Below, one piece after another: positions 45,595 to 53,830 of a stretch of 64,000 nt of DNA. Source of the stretch: Saccharopolyspora flava (lineage in GTDB: Bacteria; Actinomycetota; Actinomycetes; Mycobacteriales; Pseudonocardiaceae); contig NZ_FOZX01000008.1 in assembly GCF_900116135.1 (NCBI RefSeq), forward strand, positions 1 through 64,000, read 5' to 3'. Position numbers and translations under genes: made by a program. The notes beneath the pieces are model-generated. The model saw only the letters and a list, made by a program, of their open reading frames with translations, was not told the origin of the DNA and made no database searches. Each line of letters opens with the position of its first letter. Position 1 is the first letter of the stretch.

Positions 45595-46176
45595 TCAGGC
45601 CTGCATCGACAGCAGCGCGTCGACGATCAGCCAGCCGCCGAACAGGACGAACAGCGCGGTCGCGCCGTAGCGCACGGCCTTCTCCGGCAGGTGCTTGCCC
45701 AGCAGCAGGCCGACGCCGATGGCCAGCGCGTCGGCCAGCACCATGCCGACGGTCGAGCCGATCCAGGTGCCGAGCCAGTCGTGGTGGGTGGCGAGGGTGA
45801 CGGTCGCCAGCATGGTCTTGTCGCCGAGCTCGGCGAGGAAGAACGCCAGCGTCACCACCAGCACGGCCGACCCGAAGCCGCGCTGGGCCTTCTGCTTCTC
45901 CTCCTCGGTGAGGCGGTCGCCGCGCAGCGTCCAGGCCGCGAAGAACAGGAACGCGATGCCGGCGATGAGCGCGATCCACTCGGTCGGCATCAGTTCGCCG
46001 AGACCGAATCCCAGTGCCACCGAAACGGCGTGCACCAGCGTGGTCGCGACGGTGATGCCGAGCAGCACCTGCCACCACCGGTATCGCGTGGCGAACGTCA
46101 TCGCCATCAATTGCGACTTGTCGCCGAGCTCGGCGACAAAAATAGCTGCGGAACTCAGCGCGATGCTGCCCAGCAT
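45595..46176 (-). CDS. TMEM165/GDT1 (UPF0016) cation transporter, probable Mn2+ exporter
   Basis: A 193-aa membrane protein of six predicted helices in two inverted halves. Each half carries the family signature: FVAELGDKSQLMAMTFATRY near residue 13 and FFLAELGDKTMLATVTLATHH near 123. The linker (RLTEEEKQKAQRG) is charged. The family moves Mn2+ or Ca2+ against protons. The manganese riboswitch directly upstream argues for manganese export. The ATG at 46176 follows GAAGGTGGG. Confidence 0.9.
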   Translation of the reverse strand: MLGSIALSSAAIFVAELGDKSQLMAMTFATRYRWWQVLLGITVATTLVHAVSVALGFGLGELMPTEWIALIAGIAFLFFAAWTLRGDRLTEEEKQKAQRGFGSAVLVVTLAFFLAELGDKTMLATVTLATHHDWLGTWIGSTVGMVLADALAIGVGLLLGKHLPEKAVRYGATALFVLFGGWLIVDALLSMQA

Positions 46177-46195
46177 GATGTGAAACCCACCTTCC

Positions 46196-46300
46196 GAGAA
46201 CACCGAAGGTCTCGCCCACCTCGAACGCAAGGCTCGCGACCGGGTGCGATGACGCCGCACCAGCATGTCGACCGCGAATTCGCGGACTACTCCCCTTCAA
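46196..46300 (-). promoter_or_regulatory. yybP-ykoY manganese riboswitch
   Basis: The minus strand 5' of the transporter shows both conserved ends of the yybP-ykoY aptamer: GGGGAGTAGTCC at about 46284-46295, and GGGCGAGACCTTCGG at about 46202-46216. A variable hairpin (CGCGAATTCGCG) and a paired central arm lie between them. Mn2+ binding normally turns on expression of exporter genes. The aptamer ends ~20 nt before the start codon, so translational control is likely. Confidence 0.9.
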
Positions 46301-46310
46301 CCGAGGAGGA

Positions 46311-46339
46311 ACATTACCGGAATCGCGAAACACGTCCAA
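46311..46339 (-). promoter_or_regulatory. promoter of the riboswitch-transporter transcript
   Basis: Minus strand: TTGGAC at 46334-46339, a 17-nt spacer and TAATGT at 46311-46316. This places the transcript start near 46303, just before the aptamer. Confidence 0.7.
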
Positions 46340-46598
46340 TATCGGGGAACGGAGGAATTCGCATTTCCATTTCACCAAATGCGGGTTTCGGCGCACCGCA
46401 AAATCGAATGCGCCGGCGCGATGAGAGCGGAGTCACCTTCCGGGGCGGAACAACGCGGGGCGGGATCCTGTTGAACGGACTGGTCGATGCGTTCCGTGTC
46501 CCCGGGCCTCATCTATCGCCTTCGCGGAATACCGTCCGGCTGGAGCCGCGTCGCGCCACTCGCCGAGAGGCGACCGGCGCATCGACCTCCACTCACGA

Positions 46599-46638
46599 CG
46601 AGGGCCGTCGCTCCTTCTCCTCGGAGCGACGGCCCTCG
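46599..46638 (-). terminator. terminator after the secreted hydrolase gene
   Basis: A perfect 16-bp stem (CGAGGGCCGTCGCTCC at 46599-46614, GGAGCGACGGCCCTCG at 46623-46638) with an 8-nt loop, nine nt beyond the hydrolase stop codon. Between it and the riboswitch promoter (about 46340-46598) I see no gene or other clear signal. Confidence 0.88.
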
Positions 46639-46647
46639 CGCGGGTGC

Positions 46648-48213
46648 TCAGAACGGCCGCTCGTCCGGCTGGCAGACCTCACCGGGCTGCGGGACGCGCA
46701 GGTTAATCAGGTAGTCGGCGGCACGGCTGTCGGCGCAGGAGCTGTCGCCGAGGATGCAGTGCCCGAAGGCGTCGACGCTGACCAGTCGCGCGTTGCCGAG
46801 CTCCTTCTCCATCCGCCGGGAGAACTCGTACTGCGTCGCCGGGTCGTAGAAGTTGCCGAACAGCAGCACCGGGTTGGCGGCCTGGTTCACCCAGGGGCCG
46901 CGGTGCACGTCGGGGCTGGTCGGCGGCCACTGCGAGCAGCCGGCGAGGTCGCTGAACGCCTGGTTGCGGCCGAACGTCGGCGATTCCGACTCCCACTGCG
47001 CGGCGATCGCGGGCACCAGGCCCGGCTTCTTCGGAATCGGCTTGTCGGTGCAGTTCACCGCGAAGTACGAGTCGTCCACATAGGACTCCTCGGCGGCGTC
47101 CCTGCGGTGCTTGGCCGCCGGGAGCTGCAGCACCCGCAGCAGGTCCGGGATCAGCCCGGCCTTCGGGTGCAGCTGCAGGTGCAGGCCCTGCAGGTCGCTG
47201 CCCAGCTGCCGGAACTGCTCCGGGTCGTAGAGCGCGCTGCTGACCGCGTCGGTGAACTGGTTCAGGTCGATCGTCGTGCCGTCGGGCATGGTGATCGGAC
47301 CCCGCCGCAGGGCGTCGCGGATCTCGTCGAACTTGGCCCGGGTGTCGCCCTCGCCGAAGGCGCACTTGGTCTTCTCCGCACCGCAGCGCTTCAGGAACGC
47401 GTCCAGCGCGAGCTCGAAACCACCGGCCCGCTCCCGGTCGTACTGCACGCCGTCGGCGGTACGCAGCGCCGGGTCGACGTTGCCGTCCAGCACGATCGCG
47501 CGGCTGCGGTCCGGGAACATGCCGACGTAGGTCGCGCCGAGCAGCGTTCCGTAGGAGAAGCCGACGAAGTTCAGCTGCGCGTCGCCGACCCCGGCCCGCA
47601 TCAGGTCCAGGTCGCGGGCGACGTCGGCGGTGCTCATGTGCCGCTGCAGCTCGCCGGCGTTCTTCGCGCAGGCGTCCCCGTAGTCGCCGTAGGCGTCCAT
47701 GGTGCTGCCGATCTGCTCGTCGGTGACCGGCACCGACGACATCCGGCCCAGCACCTTCTCAGCCTGCTCAGCGTTGCGGAAGCAGCGCATCCGGGTGCTG
47801 CGGTCGATGCCGCGCGGGTCGAACCCGATGATGTCGAAGCGCTGCAGCACGGCCGGGTCGAAGCGCTCCACAGCGCCGACCGGCATGTCGAACCCGGGAC
47901 CGCCCGGGCCGCCGGGGTTGAGGAACAGCGAGCCGATCCGCTCACCCGGTTCGGTCGCGGCCCGCCGCATCATCGCGATGTCCATGGTCCCCTTGCCGGG
48001 GTCGGCGTGGTCGAGCGGAACCGGGTACTTCGCACAGCTGTACAGGTGCCGTTCGGTGAGCGGGACGTCCTGCAGCACGGCCTTCTCGCACGGCCCCCAG
48101 GCCACCGGAGAGGCCTGCGCCGCCGACGTTCCCGCGACCACCGCGGTGCCCGTGACCAGCACGCTCGCCGCCACGGCGAGCGCTGTCCGTAATCGCACGC
48201 GTCGCGTCGCCAC
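46648..48213 (-). CDS. secreted alpha/beta hydrolase, tripeptidyl aminopeptidase-like
   Basis: A 521-aa Sec-exported enzyme. The signal peptide (LRTALAVAASVLVTGTAVVAG, cleavage likely after AQA-S near 34) leads a peptidase S33/TAP-type hydrolase: FLNPGGPGGPG oxyanion loop, nucleophile VGFSYGTLLGATYVG, acid FGNFYDPATQYEF and His in SVDAFGHCILGDSSC. It is a second member of the family of the lipoprotein at 6022-7602 but soluble. Such enzymes trim N-terminal tripeptides from secreted proteins. GAGGAGGAAGC precedes the GTG. A strong terminator follows. Confidence 0.9.
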   Translation of the reverse strand: MATRRVRLRTALAVAASVLVTGTAVVAGTSAAQASPVAWGPCEKAVLQDVPLTERHLYSCAKYPVPLDHADPGKGTMDIAMMRRAATEPGERIGSLFLNPGGPGGPGFDMPVGAVERFDPAVLQRFDIIGFDPRGIDRSTRMRCFRNAEQAEKVLGRMSSVPVTDEQIGSTMDAYGDYGDACAKNAGELQRHMSTADVARDLDLMRAGVGDAQLNFVGFSYGTLLGATYVGMFPDRSRAIVLDGNVDPALRTADGVQYDRERAGGFELALDAFLKRCGAEKTKCAFGEGDTRAKFDEIRDALRRGPITMPDGTTIDLNQFTDAVSSALYDPEQFRQLGSDLQGLHLQLHPKAGLIPDLLRVLQLPAAKHRRDAAEESYVDDSYFAVNCTDKPIPKKPGLVPAIAAQWESESPTFGRNQAFSDLAGCSQWPPTSPDVHRGPWVNQAANPVLLFGNFYDPATQYEFSRRMEKELGNARLVSVDAFGHCILGDSSCADSRAADYLINLRVPQPGEVCQPDERPF

Positions 48214-48404
48214 GTGCTTCCTCCTCGTGTCCGATCAGTGGGTGTTCGCTGATCGAACATTCCGAAGGGGATCCCGGACACCGCAGAACGCACGAATCCT
48301 CTTTCCCGACAACACAGTTTGATAACCGCCCGGATGGCCTCTTTCGGGTACCGATCACGGCGAGGTGGTTTCAAACCGGTGATCCGCCCCTAGGATCACG
48401 CCGC

Positions 48405-49130
48405 GTGATGCCTCCGTTGAAAGCTGTTGCAGAGGGCCACCGGCGGCTGCTCGGCCTCACCGCCACGCTCACCGACGAGCAGGTGGCCGCCCCCTCACTC
48501 CTGCCCGGCTGGTCCCGCGGGCACGTGCTGGCACATCTGACCGACAACGCCCGCGCGTTCGCCCGCGTCTGCTCGCTGGCGCTGAACGGCGAGCTCGTCG
48601 AGGCCTACGAGGGAGGTCAGGCCGAGCGCGACGCCATCATCGAAGGGCTGTCGGGCGGGAACGCCTTCTCCCACCACGACGGCCTGAACCGCCACGTCGG
48701 TGTGCTCGAAGCCGTCTGGTCGCACGCCTCCCCCGCCGACTGGGAGCGCCCGGTGCGCTTCCGCAACGGCGACCTGGCCGGGATCGTGTTCATGCGCTGG
48801 CGGGAGGTCTGGATCCACCTGGTCGACCTGGACCTGGGCGTCGGGCCGCAGGAGTGGACCGAGGACTTCTGCCACCACACCATCGAATTCCTGCTGCCCC
48901 GGCTGCCCGCCGGTGTCGCGCTGCGGCAGACCGACGGCCCCCGCCGCTGGTCCGCCGACGGCGAGATCAGCCCGGTCGCCGACGTCGAGATCACCGGCCG
49001 GGCGCACGACCTGGCGGCCTGGCTGGCCGGTCGCCCGCCGCAGCGCCTGCCGGCGGGCGACCTCCCGGAACTGGGCCCCTGGCCACCGCACCCGGCCCCG
49101 GCGGACCGCTCCCACCTGGCGGCGGGTTGA
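48405..49130 (+). CDS. mycothiol-dependent maleylpyruvate isomerase-family protein
   Basis: A 241-aa DinB/MDMPI-fold protein. The N-terminal metal-binding domain has LLPGWSRGHVLAHL (His ~47), and RWREVWIHLVDLDLG supplies the Glu and His ligands. The C-terminal ~80 residues are the MDMPI_C-type domain (VADVEITGRAHDLAAWLAGR). Members use mycothiol as thiol cofactor or conjugate partner in isomerisation and detoxification; the substrate is unknown here. TAGGAT at 48391-48396 precedes the GTG by eight nt, suggesting a leaderless mRNA. mshB, a mycothiol synthesis gene, is the convergent neighbour. Confidence 0.87.
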   Translation: MMPPLKAVAEGHRRLLGLTATLTDEQVAAPSLLPGWSRGHVLAHLTDNARAFARVCSLALNGELVEAYEGGQAERDAIIEGLSGGNAFSHHDGLNRHVGVLEAVWSHASPADWERPVRFRNGDLAGIVFMRWREVWIHLVDLDLGVGPQEWTEDFCHHTIEFLLPRLPAGVALRQTDGPRRWSADGEISPVADVEITGRAHDLAAWLAGRPPQRLPAGDLPELGPWPPHPAPADRSHLAAG

Positions 49131-49156
49131 GGAAACGCTGAGTTCCCTGACGGCTC

Positions 49157-50017
49157 CTAGTCGAGACCGGCGAACAGATCGGTCTCCCAGCCGTACGGCC
49201 CCTCCCCCGGGCCGCGCTCGCCCCGGACGAGCACGTAGTGCTCGCGGCCGAACTCCTCGTTGTTGACCATCTTGGCAAAGAAGCCGTCGTCGTCGACGTT
49301 GACCTGACTGCGGTAGGTGCGCAGGGCCGCGAGCTTGTTGGCGTGGAACCGGCGACCGTCGATCTGCGCGGTCAGCTCCTCGTCGGGAACCGTGCTCGGT
49401 TCGAAGGCGGCGACGGCGTCCTCGGCGAGGAACCCCTCCTCGACGGCGCGCGTGAGCAGCGAGCGCGGCATCGCCGTCCAGTACACCTTCGGCACGTCCC
49501 AGGGCTCGCCGAGGTCCGGCTCGTAGGACGGGTCGGCGGCGGGCTCCAGGGCGCCCATCAGCGCCTTGTGGGCGGCGATGTGGTCGGGGTGGCCGTAGCC
49601 GCCGTTGCGGTCGTAGGTGACGGCCACCTGCGGGCGCTCGGCGCGCAGCACCGCGACCATCGCGCGGGTCACCTCGGCCGGATCGGCCTTGGCGAAGGCG
49701 CGGGGGTCGTCGTTGGACTCCTCACCGGCCATGCCGCTGTCGTGGAACCGGCCGGGGCCGCCGAGCCAGTGCTGGCGGATGTCGCCGAGCTCGACCAGCG
49801 CGCGCTCGATCTCCCCGCGCCGGTACTCGCCCAGCTCCTGCGGCTTGCCGCGCAGGTGCGCGAGGTCGTCGGCGATGACCTCGCCGAGTTCACCGCTGGT
49901 GCAGGTGACGAGGCTGACGGTGGCGCCTTCGGCGCTGTAGCGGGCCATGGTGGCGCCGGTCCCGGTGGACTCGTCATCGGGGTGGGCGTGGACCAGCAGC
50001 AGACGGCGATCGCTCAT
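49157..50017 (-). CDS. mshB: GlcNAc-inositol deacetylase, mycothiol synthesis
   Basis: A 286-aa LmbE/PIG-L-family zinc deacetylase. Zinc ligands are in VHAHPDDES (His, Asp) and NGGYGHPDHIAAHK (His). The signature CTSGELGEVIADDLAHLRG and GEIERALVELGDIRQHWLGG, plus FHDSGMAGEE, match MshB. Mca instead has a conjugate-amidase pattern. MshB removes the acetyl group from GlcNAc-Ins to give GlcN-Ins, the second step of mycothiol synthesis. The start is ATG at 50017. Confidence 0.88.
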   Translation of the reverse strand: MSDRRLLLVHAHPDDESTGTGATMARYSAEGATVSLVTCTSGELGEVIADDLAHLRGKPQELGEYRRGEIERALVELGDIRQHWLGGPGRFHDSGMAGEESNDDPRAFAKADPAEVTRAMVAVLRAERPQVAVTYDRNGGYGHPDHIAAHKALMGALEPAADPSYEPDLGEPWDVPKVYWTAMPRSLLTRAVEEGFLAEDAVAAFEPSTVPDEELTAQIDGRRFHANKLAALRTYRSQVNVDDDGFFAKMVNNEEFGREHYVLVRGERGPGEGPYGWETDLFAGLD

Positions 50018-50098
50018 GTCCTCCGAGCCTAGCGACTGACACCGACGGCGGTCACCGATGTGGCGTTCGTCGCGCTGCCGCGCGGGTTTTCGATCTCG

Positions 50099-51058
50099 TC
50101 AGGCCCGCGGCACCAGCACCACCCACACCTGCCCGGGCGCGAAGGTCATCGGTTCCCCGGCCTCGGTGGTGTAGGTCGTGCCGACCTCGGGAGCCGGGCG
50201 GTTCCAGTAGGCGTTGAACTTCTGGCCGTCGCGCAGCACCACGGCCCGCCCGCCGCCGACCGTCTCGGCGAACGGCGAGACGTTGCCCGCGATGTCCTGG
50301 AACGGCGAGCTGACCACCGGAACCTCTTGCAGCACAACGGTGCTCGCGGCGCCGCGACCGCTGTCGGTGGTGACGTAGGGCTGCCCGTCCATCGACACCA
50401 GCCAGCGCGCGCCGTCCCAGTCGAAGCCGACGCGGGCGTGCAGGTAGGCGATCTCCTCGTGCCCGGTGGGCACTCCCCCGGCCGCCGGGGCGGGCCCGAA
50501 CACCAGCGGGGCGGCCGGCGACCAGCCCGCTCCGGGCGGCAGCCGGTCGGTGCGGGCGAACAGGTTGTGCGGCATCACGCCCGGCCCGCGGTGGAACGCG
50601 CCGGGCAACGTCCGCTGGGAGGCGTCGGTGACCGGGGCGCGGCCGATCTCGGGCAGCAGCTCGGGCGCCGCTCCGGAGAAGGCGAGCGTGGGGTGCCCGA
50701 ACTGGGGCAGCAACCGCAGGTCGGTCTGCCGGGCGCTGCGCACCGGTCCGACCACAGGAGGGACACGGGAGGCGAAAATGCCGATCAGACGGCTGATCCC
50801 GGCTTCCACGGGTTCGACGTAGACGAGGTCGGCGGCACCGGTTCCGGTGTGCGGCCGGGCCTGCGGCGCGTTGTCGATCTTCACCGCGAGCACCGGCGGG
50901 CCGGGCGGCGGTGGCGGCGGAGGGGGTGGCTCAGGTGCGGGTTGCGGCACCGGGTCGATGATCGGCAACGCCACCGTTCCCGTCGGCTGCACGGCCAGCG
51001 CTCCGGCCACGAGCACGACCGCCGACACCAGTGTGCCGATCACGCGCAGAACCCACAT
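50099..51058 (-). CDS. DUF3048 (YerB-like) secreted protein
   Basis: A 319-aa exported protein. It has an N-terminal hydrophobic segment (VIGTLVSAVVLVAGALAVQ) without a lipobox Cys and a proline run (PAPEPPPPPPPPPGPP). The DUF3048 domain has AVKIDNAPQARPHTGTGAADLVYVEPVEAGISRL, VVGPVRSARQTDL and the C-terminal WNRPAPEVGTTYTTEAGE. The ATG at 51058 is preceded by GGAGGGG. The fold is of unknown biochemical role and is linked to the cell envelope. Confidence 0.88.
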   Translation of the reverse strand: MWVLRVIGTLVSAVVLVAGALAVQPTGTVALPIIDPVPQPAPEPPPPPPPPPGPPVLAVKIDNAPQARPHTGTGAADLVYVEPVEAGISRLIGIFASRVPPVVGPVRSARQTDLRLLPQFGHPTLAFSGAAPELLPEIGRAPVTDASQRTLPGAFHRGPGVMPHNLFARTDRLPPGAGWSPAAPLVFGPAPAAGGVPTGHEEIAYLHARVGFDWDGARWLVSMDGQPYVTTDSGRGAASTVVLQEVPVVSSPFQDIAGNVSPFAETVGGGRAVVLRDGQKFNAYWNRPAPEVGTTYTTEAGEPMTFAPGQVWVVLVPRA

Positions 51059-51122
51059 CGCCCCTCCACCGCGTAGCCTCACCCGGCGCCCGGGCGAGAA
51101 CAAGCGGCCGAACGGCCCAGAT

Positions 51123-51839
51123 TCAAGCCTGACCGCGCACCACGTCGTCGATGACCTTCGCGATCAGCGCCTCCGCCGCGGCCTTGTCCAGACCGAGCCC
51201 GGAGAGCAGGCCGTCGCCGCCCTCGTGCTCGAGCACGGCGAGCAGGATGTGCTCGGTGCCGACGTAGTTGTGGCCGAGCCGGAGGGCTTCGCGCAGGGTC
51301 AGCTCTAGGACCTTCTTGGCGTCGGCGTCGAACGGCACCAGCGCGGGCAGGTCGTCGGCGCCGGCGGGCAGCGTCGCGGTCGCGGCCTCGCGGATCGCGT
51401 CGAGCGCGACGCCCTGGTCCTCGATCACCTTGGCGGCCACGGCTTCCGGTTCGCCGAGCAGGCCGAGGACGAGGTGCGCGACGCCGATCTCGTCGTTGCG
51501 GGCCTCGTGCGCGGCGTTCTGGGCGAGCACCACGACGTTGCGGGCTCGCGGGGTGAACCGGCTGAACCCGTTGCCGGAGTCGTCGTCGAATCCCTTGGTG
51601 ACGGACCGCTTCTGCGCGGCCTGCTTCGAAACGCCCATGCTGCGGCCGATCTCGGTCCAGGAAGCGCCGGATCGGCGCGCCTGGTCGACGAAGTGGCCGA
51701 TGAGGTGGTCGGCGAGGTCGCCGAGGTGGTCGGCGACGATCACGGCGCCTTCGAGCTGGGACAACGCGTCGTCGTTGGACTTCTTGATGCCCGCGATGAG
51801 GTCGTCGAGGCGAATGGTGGGTGGGAGGTTCTCAGCCAT
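51123..51839 (-). CDS. Clp N-terminal repeat protein with helix-turn-helix
   Basis: A 238-aa protein. Residues ~50-80 hold an HTH (SGASWTEIGRSMGVSKQAAQKR). Residues ~90-235 carry two Clp-R (Clp N-terminal) repeats (FTPRARNVVVLAQNAAHEAR...IGVAHLVLGLL and LELTLREALRLGHNYVGTEHILLAVL). There is no AAA module, so it is not a chaperone. It probably couples recognition of a Clp-type ligand or adaptor to transcription. Its own promoter is covered by two palindromes (51841-51859, 51869-51887), so autoregulation is likely. The mRNA appears to start at the ATG. Confidence 0.85.
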   Translation of the reverse strand: MAENLPPTIRLDDLIAGIKKSNDDALSQLEGAVIVADHLGDLADHLIGHFVDQARRSGASWTEIGRSMGVSKQAAQKRSVTKGFDDDSGNGFSRFTPRARNVVVLAQNAAHEARNDEIGVAHLVLGLLGEPEAVAAKVIEDQGVALDAIREAATATLPAGADDLPALVPFDADAKKVLELTLREALRLGHNYVGTEHILLAVLEHEGGDGLLSGLGLDKAAAEALIAKVIDDVVRGQA

Positions 51840-51840
51840 G

Positions 51841-51887
51841 CGTCAACCATAGGTTGACGCTCCGATGGCGTCAACCAGTGGTTGACG
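51841..51887 (-). promoter_or_regulatory. promoter and twin operators of the Clp-N/HTH gene
   Basis: Two 19-bp palindromes of the form CGTCAACC-N3-GGTTGACG lie at 51841-51859 and 51869-51887, with centres 28 bp apart. The same sequence yields a minus-strand promoter: TTGACG (51869-51874), a 17-nt spacer and TATGGT (51846-51851). The ATG follows six nt later. One operator therefore covers the -35, the other the -10 and start. Confidence 0.82.
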
Positions 51888-51943
51888 AACATGACGCGCC
51901 GGTCGTCCGGCGGTAGCGTCGCGGCGACCGCGGAGGTGAGGAC

Positions 51944-52120
51944 GTGACCGAGGAGGAGAACTCGGAGTGCCGGGGATGCGACGGCACCGGCAACATCAAG
52001 GTGGCCCGCCGGTTCATGTCGCTCGACACCGGCCGGGTGTCGACGGTGATGTCGTTGGCGCGCTGCCCGCACTGCCGGGAAAACCCGGGGCGACAGCGAG
52101 GTGGCGGACCGCCCGTGTGA
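51944..52120 (+). CDS. small zinc-ribbon protein, first of a tandem pair
   Basis: A 58-aa protein: MTEEENSECRGCDGTGNIKV begins with a C-x2-C-x-G-x-G knuckle. A second C-x2-C occurs near the end (LARCPHCRENPG). This is the DnaJ-type zinc-ribbon spacing. The GTG follows GGAGGTGAG. It is divergent from the Clp-N regulator and followed after 10 bp by a related 71-aa gene. Function unknown; the zinc site suggests binding of RNA or protein. Confidence 0.78.
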   Translation: MTEEENSECRGCDGTGNIKVARRFMSLDTGRVSTVMSLARCPHCRENPGRQRGGGPPV

Positions 52121-52130
52121 GGATCGACGC

Positions 52131-52346
52131 ATGTCGGACGAGGGTGGCGAGAACACCGGTATCGAGGCCAACGGCCCCAACGCCCTGTGCTTCACCTGCG
52201 GCGGCCTCAAGAAGATCAGCGAGCCGCGCCTCTACATGATCCAGGCCACCGAGGAGATGCAGACCGGCATGACCATGTCCGAGTGGCGAACCTGCCCGCA
52301 CTGCACCGGGAAGGGCTACCACCGCGGGATCAATCCCCCGGCGTGA
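52131..52346 (+). CDS. small zinc-ribbon protein, second of a tandem pair
   Basis: A 71-aa protein with NALCFTCGGLKKI (C-x2-C-G-G) and WRTCPHCTGKGYHRG (C-x2-C-x-G-x-G), separated by ~35 residues as in its 58-aa neighbour. The two look like paralogues from a tandem duplication. The ATG at 52131 fits the spacing to the upstream gene. An earlier in-frame ATG at 52101 would overlap that gene. Function unknown. Confidence 0.78.
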   Translation: MSDEGGENTGIEANGPNALCFTCGGLKKISEPRLYMIQATEEMQTGMTMSEWRTCPHCTGKGYHRGINPPA

Positions 52347-52813
52347 CGCGGAGGCGGGCGGACCGGACCGGAGGCTGGGGGAGATCTCCGTCCGGCCCGC
52401 CCCATCCCCATCCGGGGATTCGCGAGACGGGACCCCGGGGGACAGGGTCCCGGCTCGCTTCCTCGCTGGCCGGGGGTCCGACTGGGGGTTCGGTCCGCGC
52501 CCGGCCAGGGCGAGCCGCAGCGCGGCTCGCGTCGGGAAGTGACGGGGTGGTGCGCGGTTCGCCGCTATCGGGGCGCGGCGAACCGCAAGTGAGGAGAGTT
52601 GACGGCGGGGGCGGCGGTGCGCACCTGTCCGGGTGGCCGGCTCCCCGCGGGACGCTTCCGACTGCGTTGTGGAAGCTTCAACCATTATGTCGCACATGAC
52701 GCGCAGTTGTTAGCGCCGACTACGGATAGTCACATCACACGTCATGCCCACCACACCCGGGTAACACCGGCTTGACATCCCGCGAACACCTGTCGTTCGC
52801 CTACCGATGCAGC
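52347..52813. other. gene-free region with several hairpins
   Basis: Lies between convergent genes. Three strong inverted repeats are visible: CGGGACCC/GGGTCCCG (52428-52452), GCGAGCCGC-AGC-GCGGCTCGC (52510-52530), and GCGGTTCGCCGC/GCGGCGAACCGC (52554-52586, 9-nt loop). A weaker GCTTCC/GGAAGC pair follows. No plausible gene is seen. These may be terminators for the zinc-ribbon operon or parts of an RNA. Confidence 0.55.
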
Positions 52814-52843
52814 GCGGGCACCCGGCGAGAACCGGGTGCCCGC
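52814..52843 (-). terminator. terminator after the M15 peptidase gene
   Basis: A perfect 12-bp stem (GCGGGCACCCGG at 52814-52825, CCGGGTGCCCGC at 52832-52843) with a 6-nt loop, 15 nt beyond the stop codon. Confidence 0.87.
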
Positions 52844-52858
52844 AGCGCGAAAATCCCG

Positions 52859-53605
52859 TCAGATCCCGCAGTCCGGCGCCGACCAGGTGTCGGCACCGCC
52901 GGCGACGTGCACGTGGTCGTCGTGCCCGGGGTAGCCCGGTCCGAGGATCTCGCCGAAGCCGTGGTGGCGCGCCTGCTGCGCCAGCGCGCAGAAGCCCTGC
53001 GACCCGGCACCGAGATCGGCGGCGTCGCCGTAGAGGTGGCGGCTGTTGGGCGCACCGCCGACCGAGTCGTTGCAGGACACGCTGCGGAAACCGCCGTTGA
53101 CCTGGATCGGCGCGTCGCCCATCGCGTGCCGCATGGCCTGCAGCTTCCACATGGTCACCAGGGCGTTGGCCTTGGCCTCGTCGGCGGAGACCTTGCCGCC
53201 GGACCAGTCGGAGTTGCAGTTGTTGATCTCGGAGTAGTCGAAGTTGACCGGCGAGCAGTCGTCGTCCTGCAGCTCGTAGATCTTGGCGAAGGTCGACTCG
53301 CCCGCCACGCCGTCCGCGGACAACCCGTAGGCCTGCTGGAAGCGGACGACGGCATCCCTGGTGGCGGGGCCGTAGACGCCGTCGATGGTGAGCTGCCCGC
53401 CGTCGCCGGGATATCCGGCCACGCGGATCTGCAGGTTGCGCACGTCGTCTCCGGAGGCGCCCTCGCTGAGGGGCTGGCTCCAGCTGTAGCACCCGTCGGC
53501 GGTGGGTGCGGGCGCGGCGGGCGTCGCGACGGCGACGGGCGCGACGAAGGAGACGACGGCACCGGCCACGAGGGCGGCGGTCACACCGGCTAATCGGGTC
53601 TTCAT
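52859..53605 (-). CDS. secreted M15-type D-Ala-D-Ala carboxypeptidase with PG-binding domain
   Basis: A 248-aa exported protein. The signal peptide LAGVTAALVAGAVVSFVAP is followed by a PG_binding_1 domain (~residues 45-110, LSEGASGDDVRNLQIRVAGYPG and GVYGPATRDAVVRFQ). The catalytic domain has a zinc site: His/Asp in NSRHLYGDAADLG, and His in YPGHDDHVHVAGG. It trims peptide stems in the wall and resembles the Streptomyces albus G-type carboxypeptidase. The ATG at 53605 is chosen from GAGAGG eight nt upstream. Four Cys pairs probably form disulfides. Confidence 0.88.
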   Translation of the reverse strand: MKTRLAGVTAALVAGAVVSFVAPVAVATPAAPAPTADGCYSWSQPLSEGASGDDVRNLQIRVAGYPGDGGQLTIDGVYGPATRDAVVRFQQAYGLSADGVAGESTFAKIYELQDDDCSPVNFDYSEINNCNSDWSGGKVSADEAKANALVTMWKLQAMRHAMGDAPIQVNGGFRSVSCNDSVGGAPNSRHLYGDAADLGAGSQGFCALAQQARHHGFGEILGPGYPGHDDHVHVAGGADTWSAPDCGI

Positions 53606-53794
53606 GCGGGACACCTCTCGCTGCGGGGGATGATCTGCAGCTGCGGATACTTCCCGAAAATCCCGCGCCCGCCCGCACTCTTGTCAGGAATTCACCAGAA
53701 AAGCCGCACCCCGGTCGAATCCCACCGTCCAGACGGCCGATCGCACCGCGCACCCGGTCACCGCGCCCGCACCCGAAGCAACCCCTAGCAGCGA

Positions 53795-53830
53795 CAACGG
53801 GCCGCACACCTCGCGGTGAGCGGCCCGTTG
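53795..53830 (-). terminator. hairpin downstream of the thioesterase gene
   Basis: An 11-bp stem (CAACGGGCCGC at 53795-53805, GCGGCCCGTTG at 53820-53830) with an inner CACC/GGTG pairing, 90 bp past the thioesterase stop. The rest of 53606-53920 should hold the M15 gene's promoter and leader; I could not identify either with confidence. Confidence 0.6.

Noticed and set aside
53700..53740. GGTCGAATCCC resembling a tRNA T-loop
   Set aside because: No acceptor, D or anticodon stems can be formed around it.
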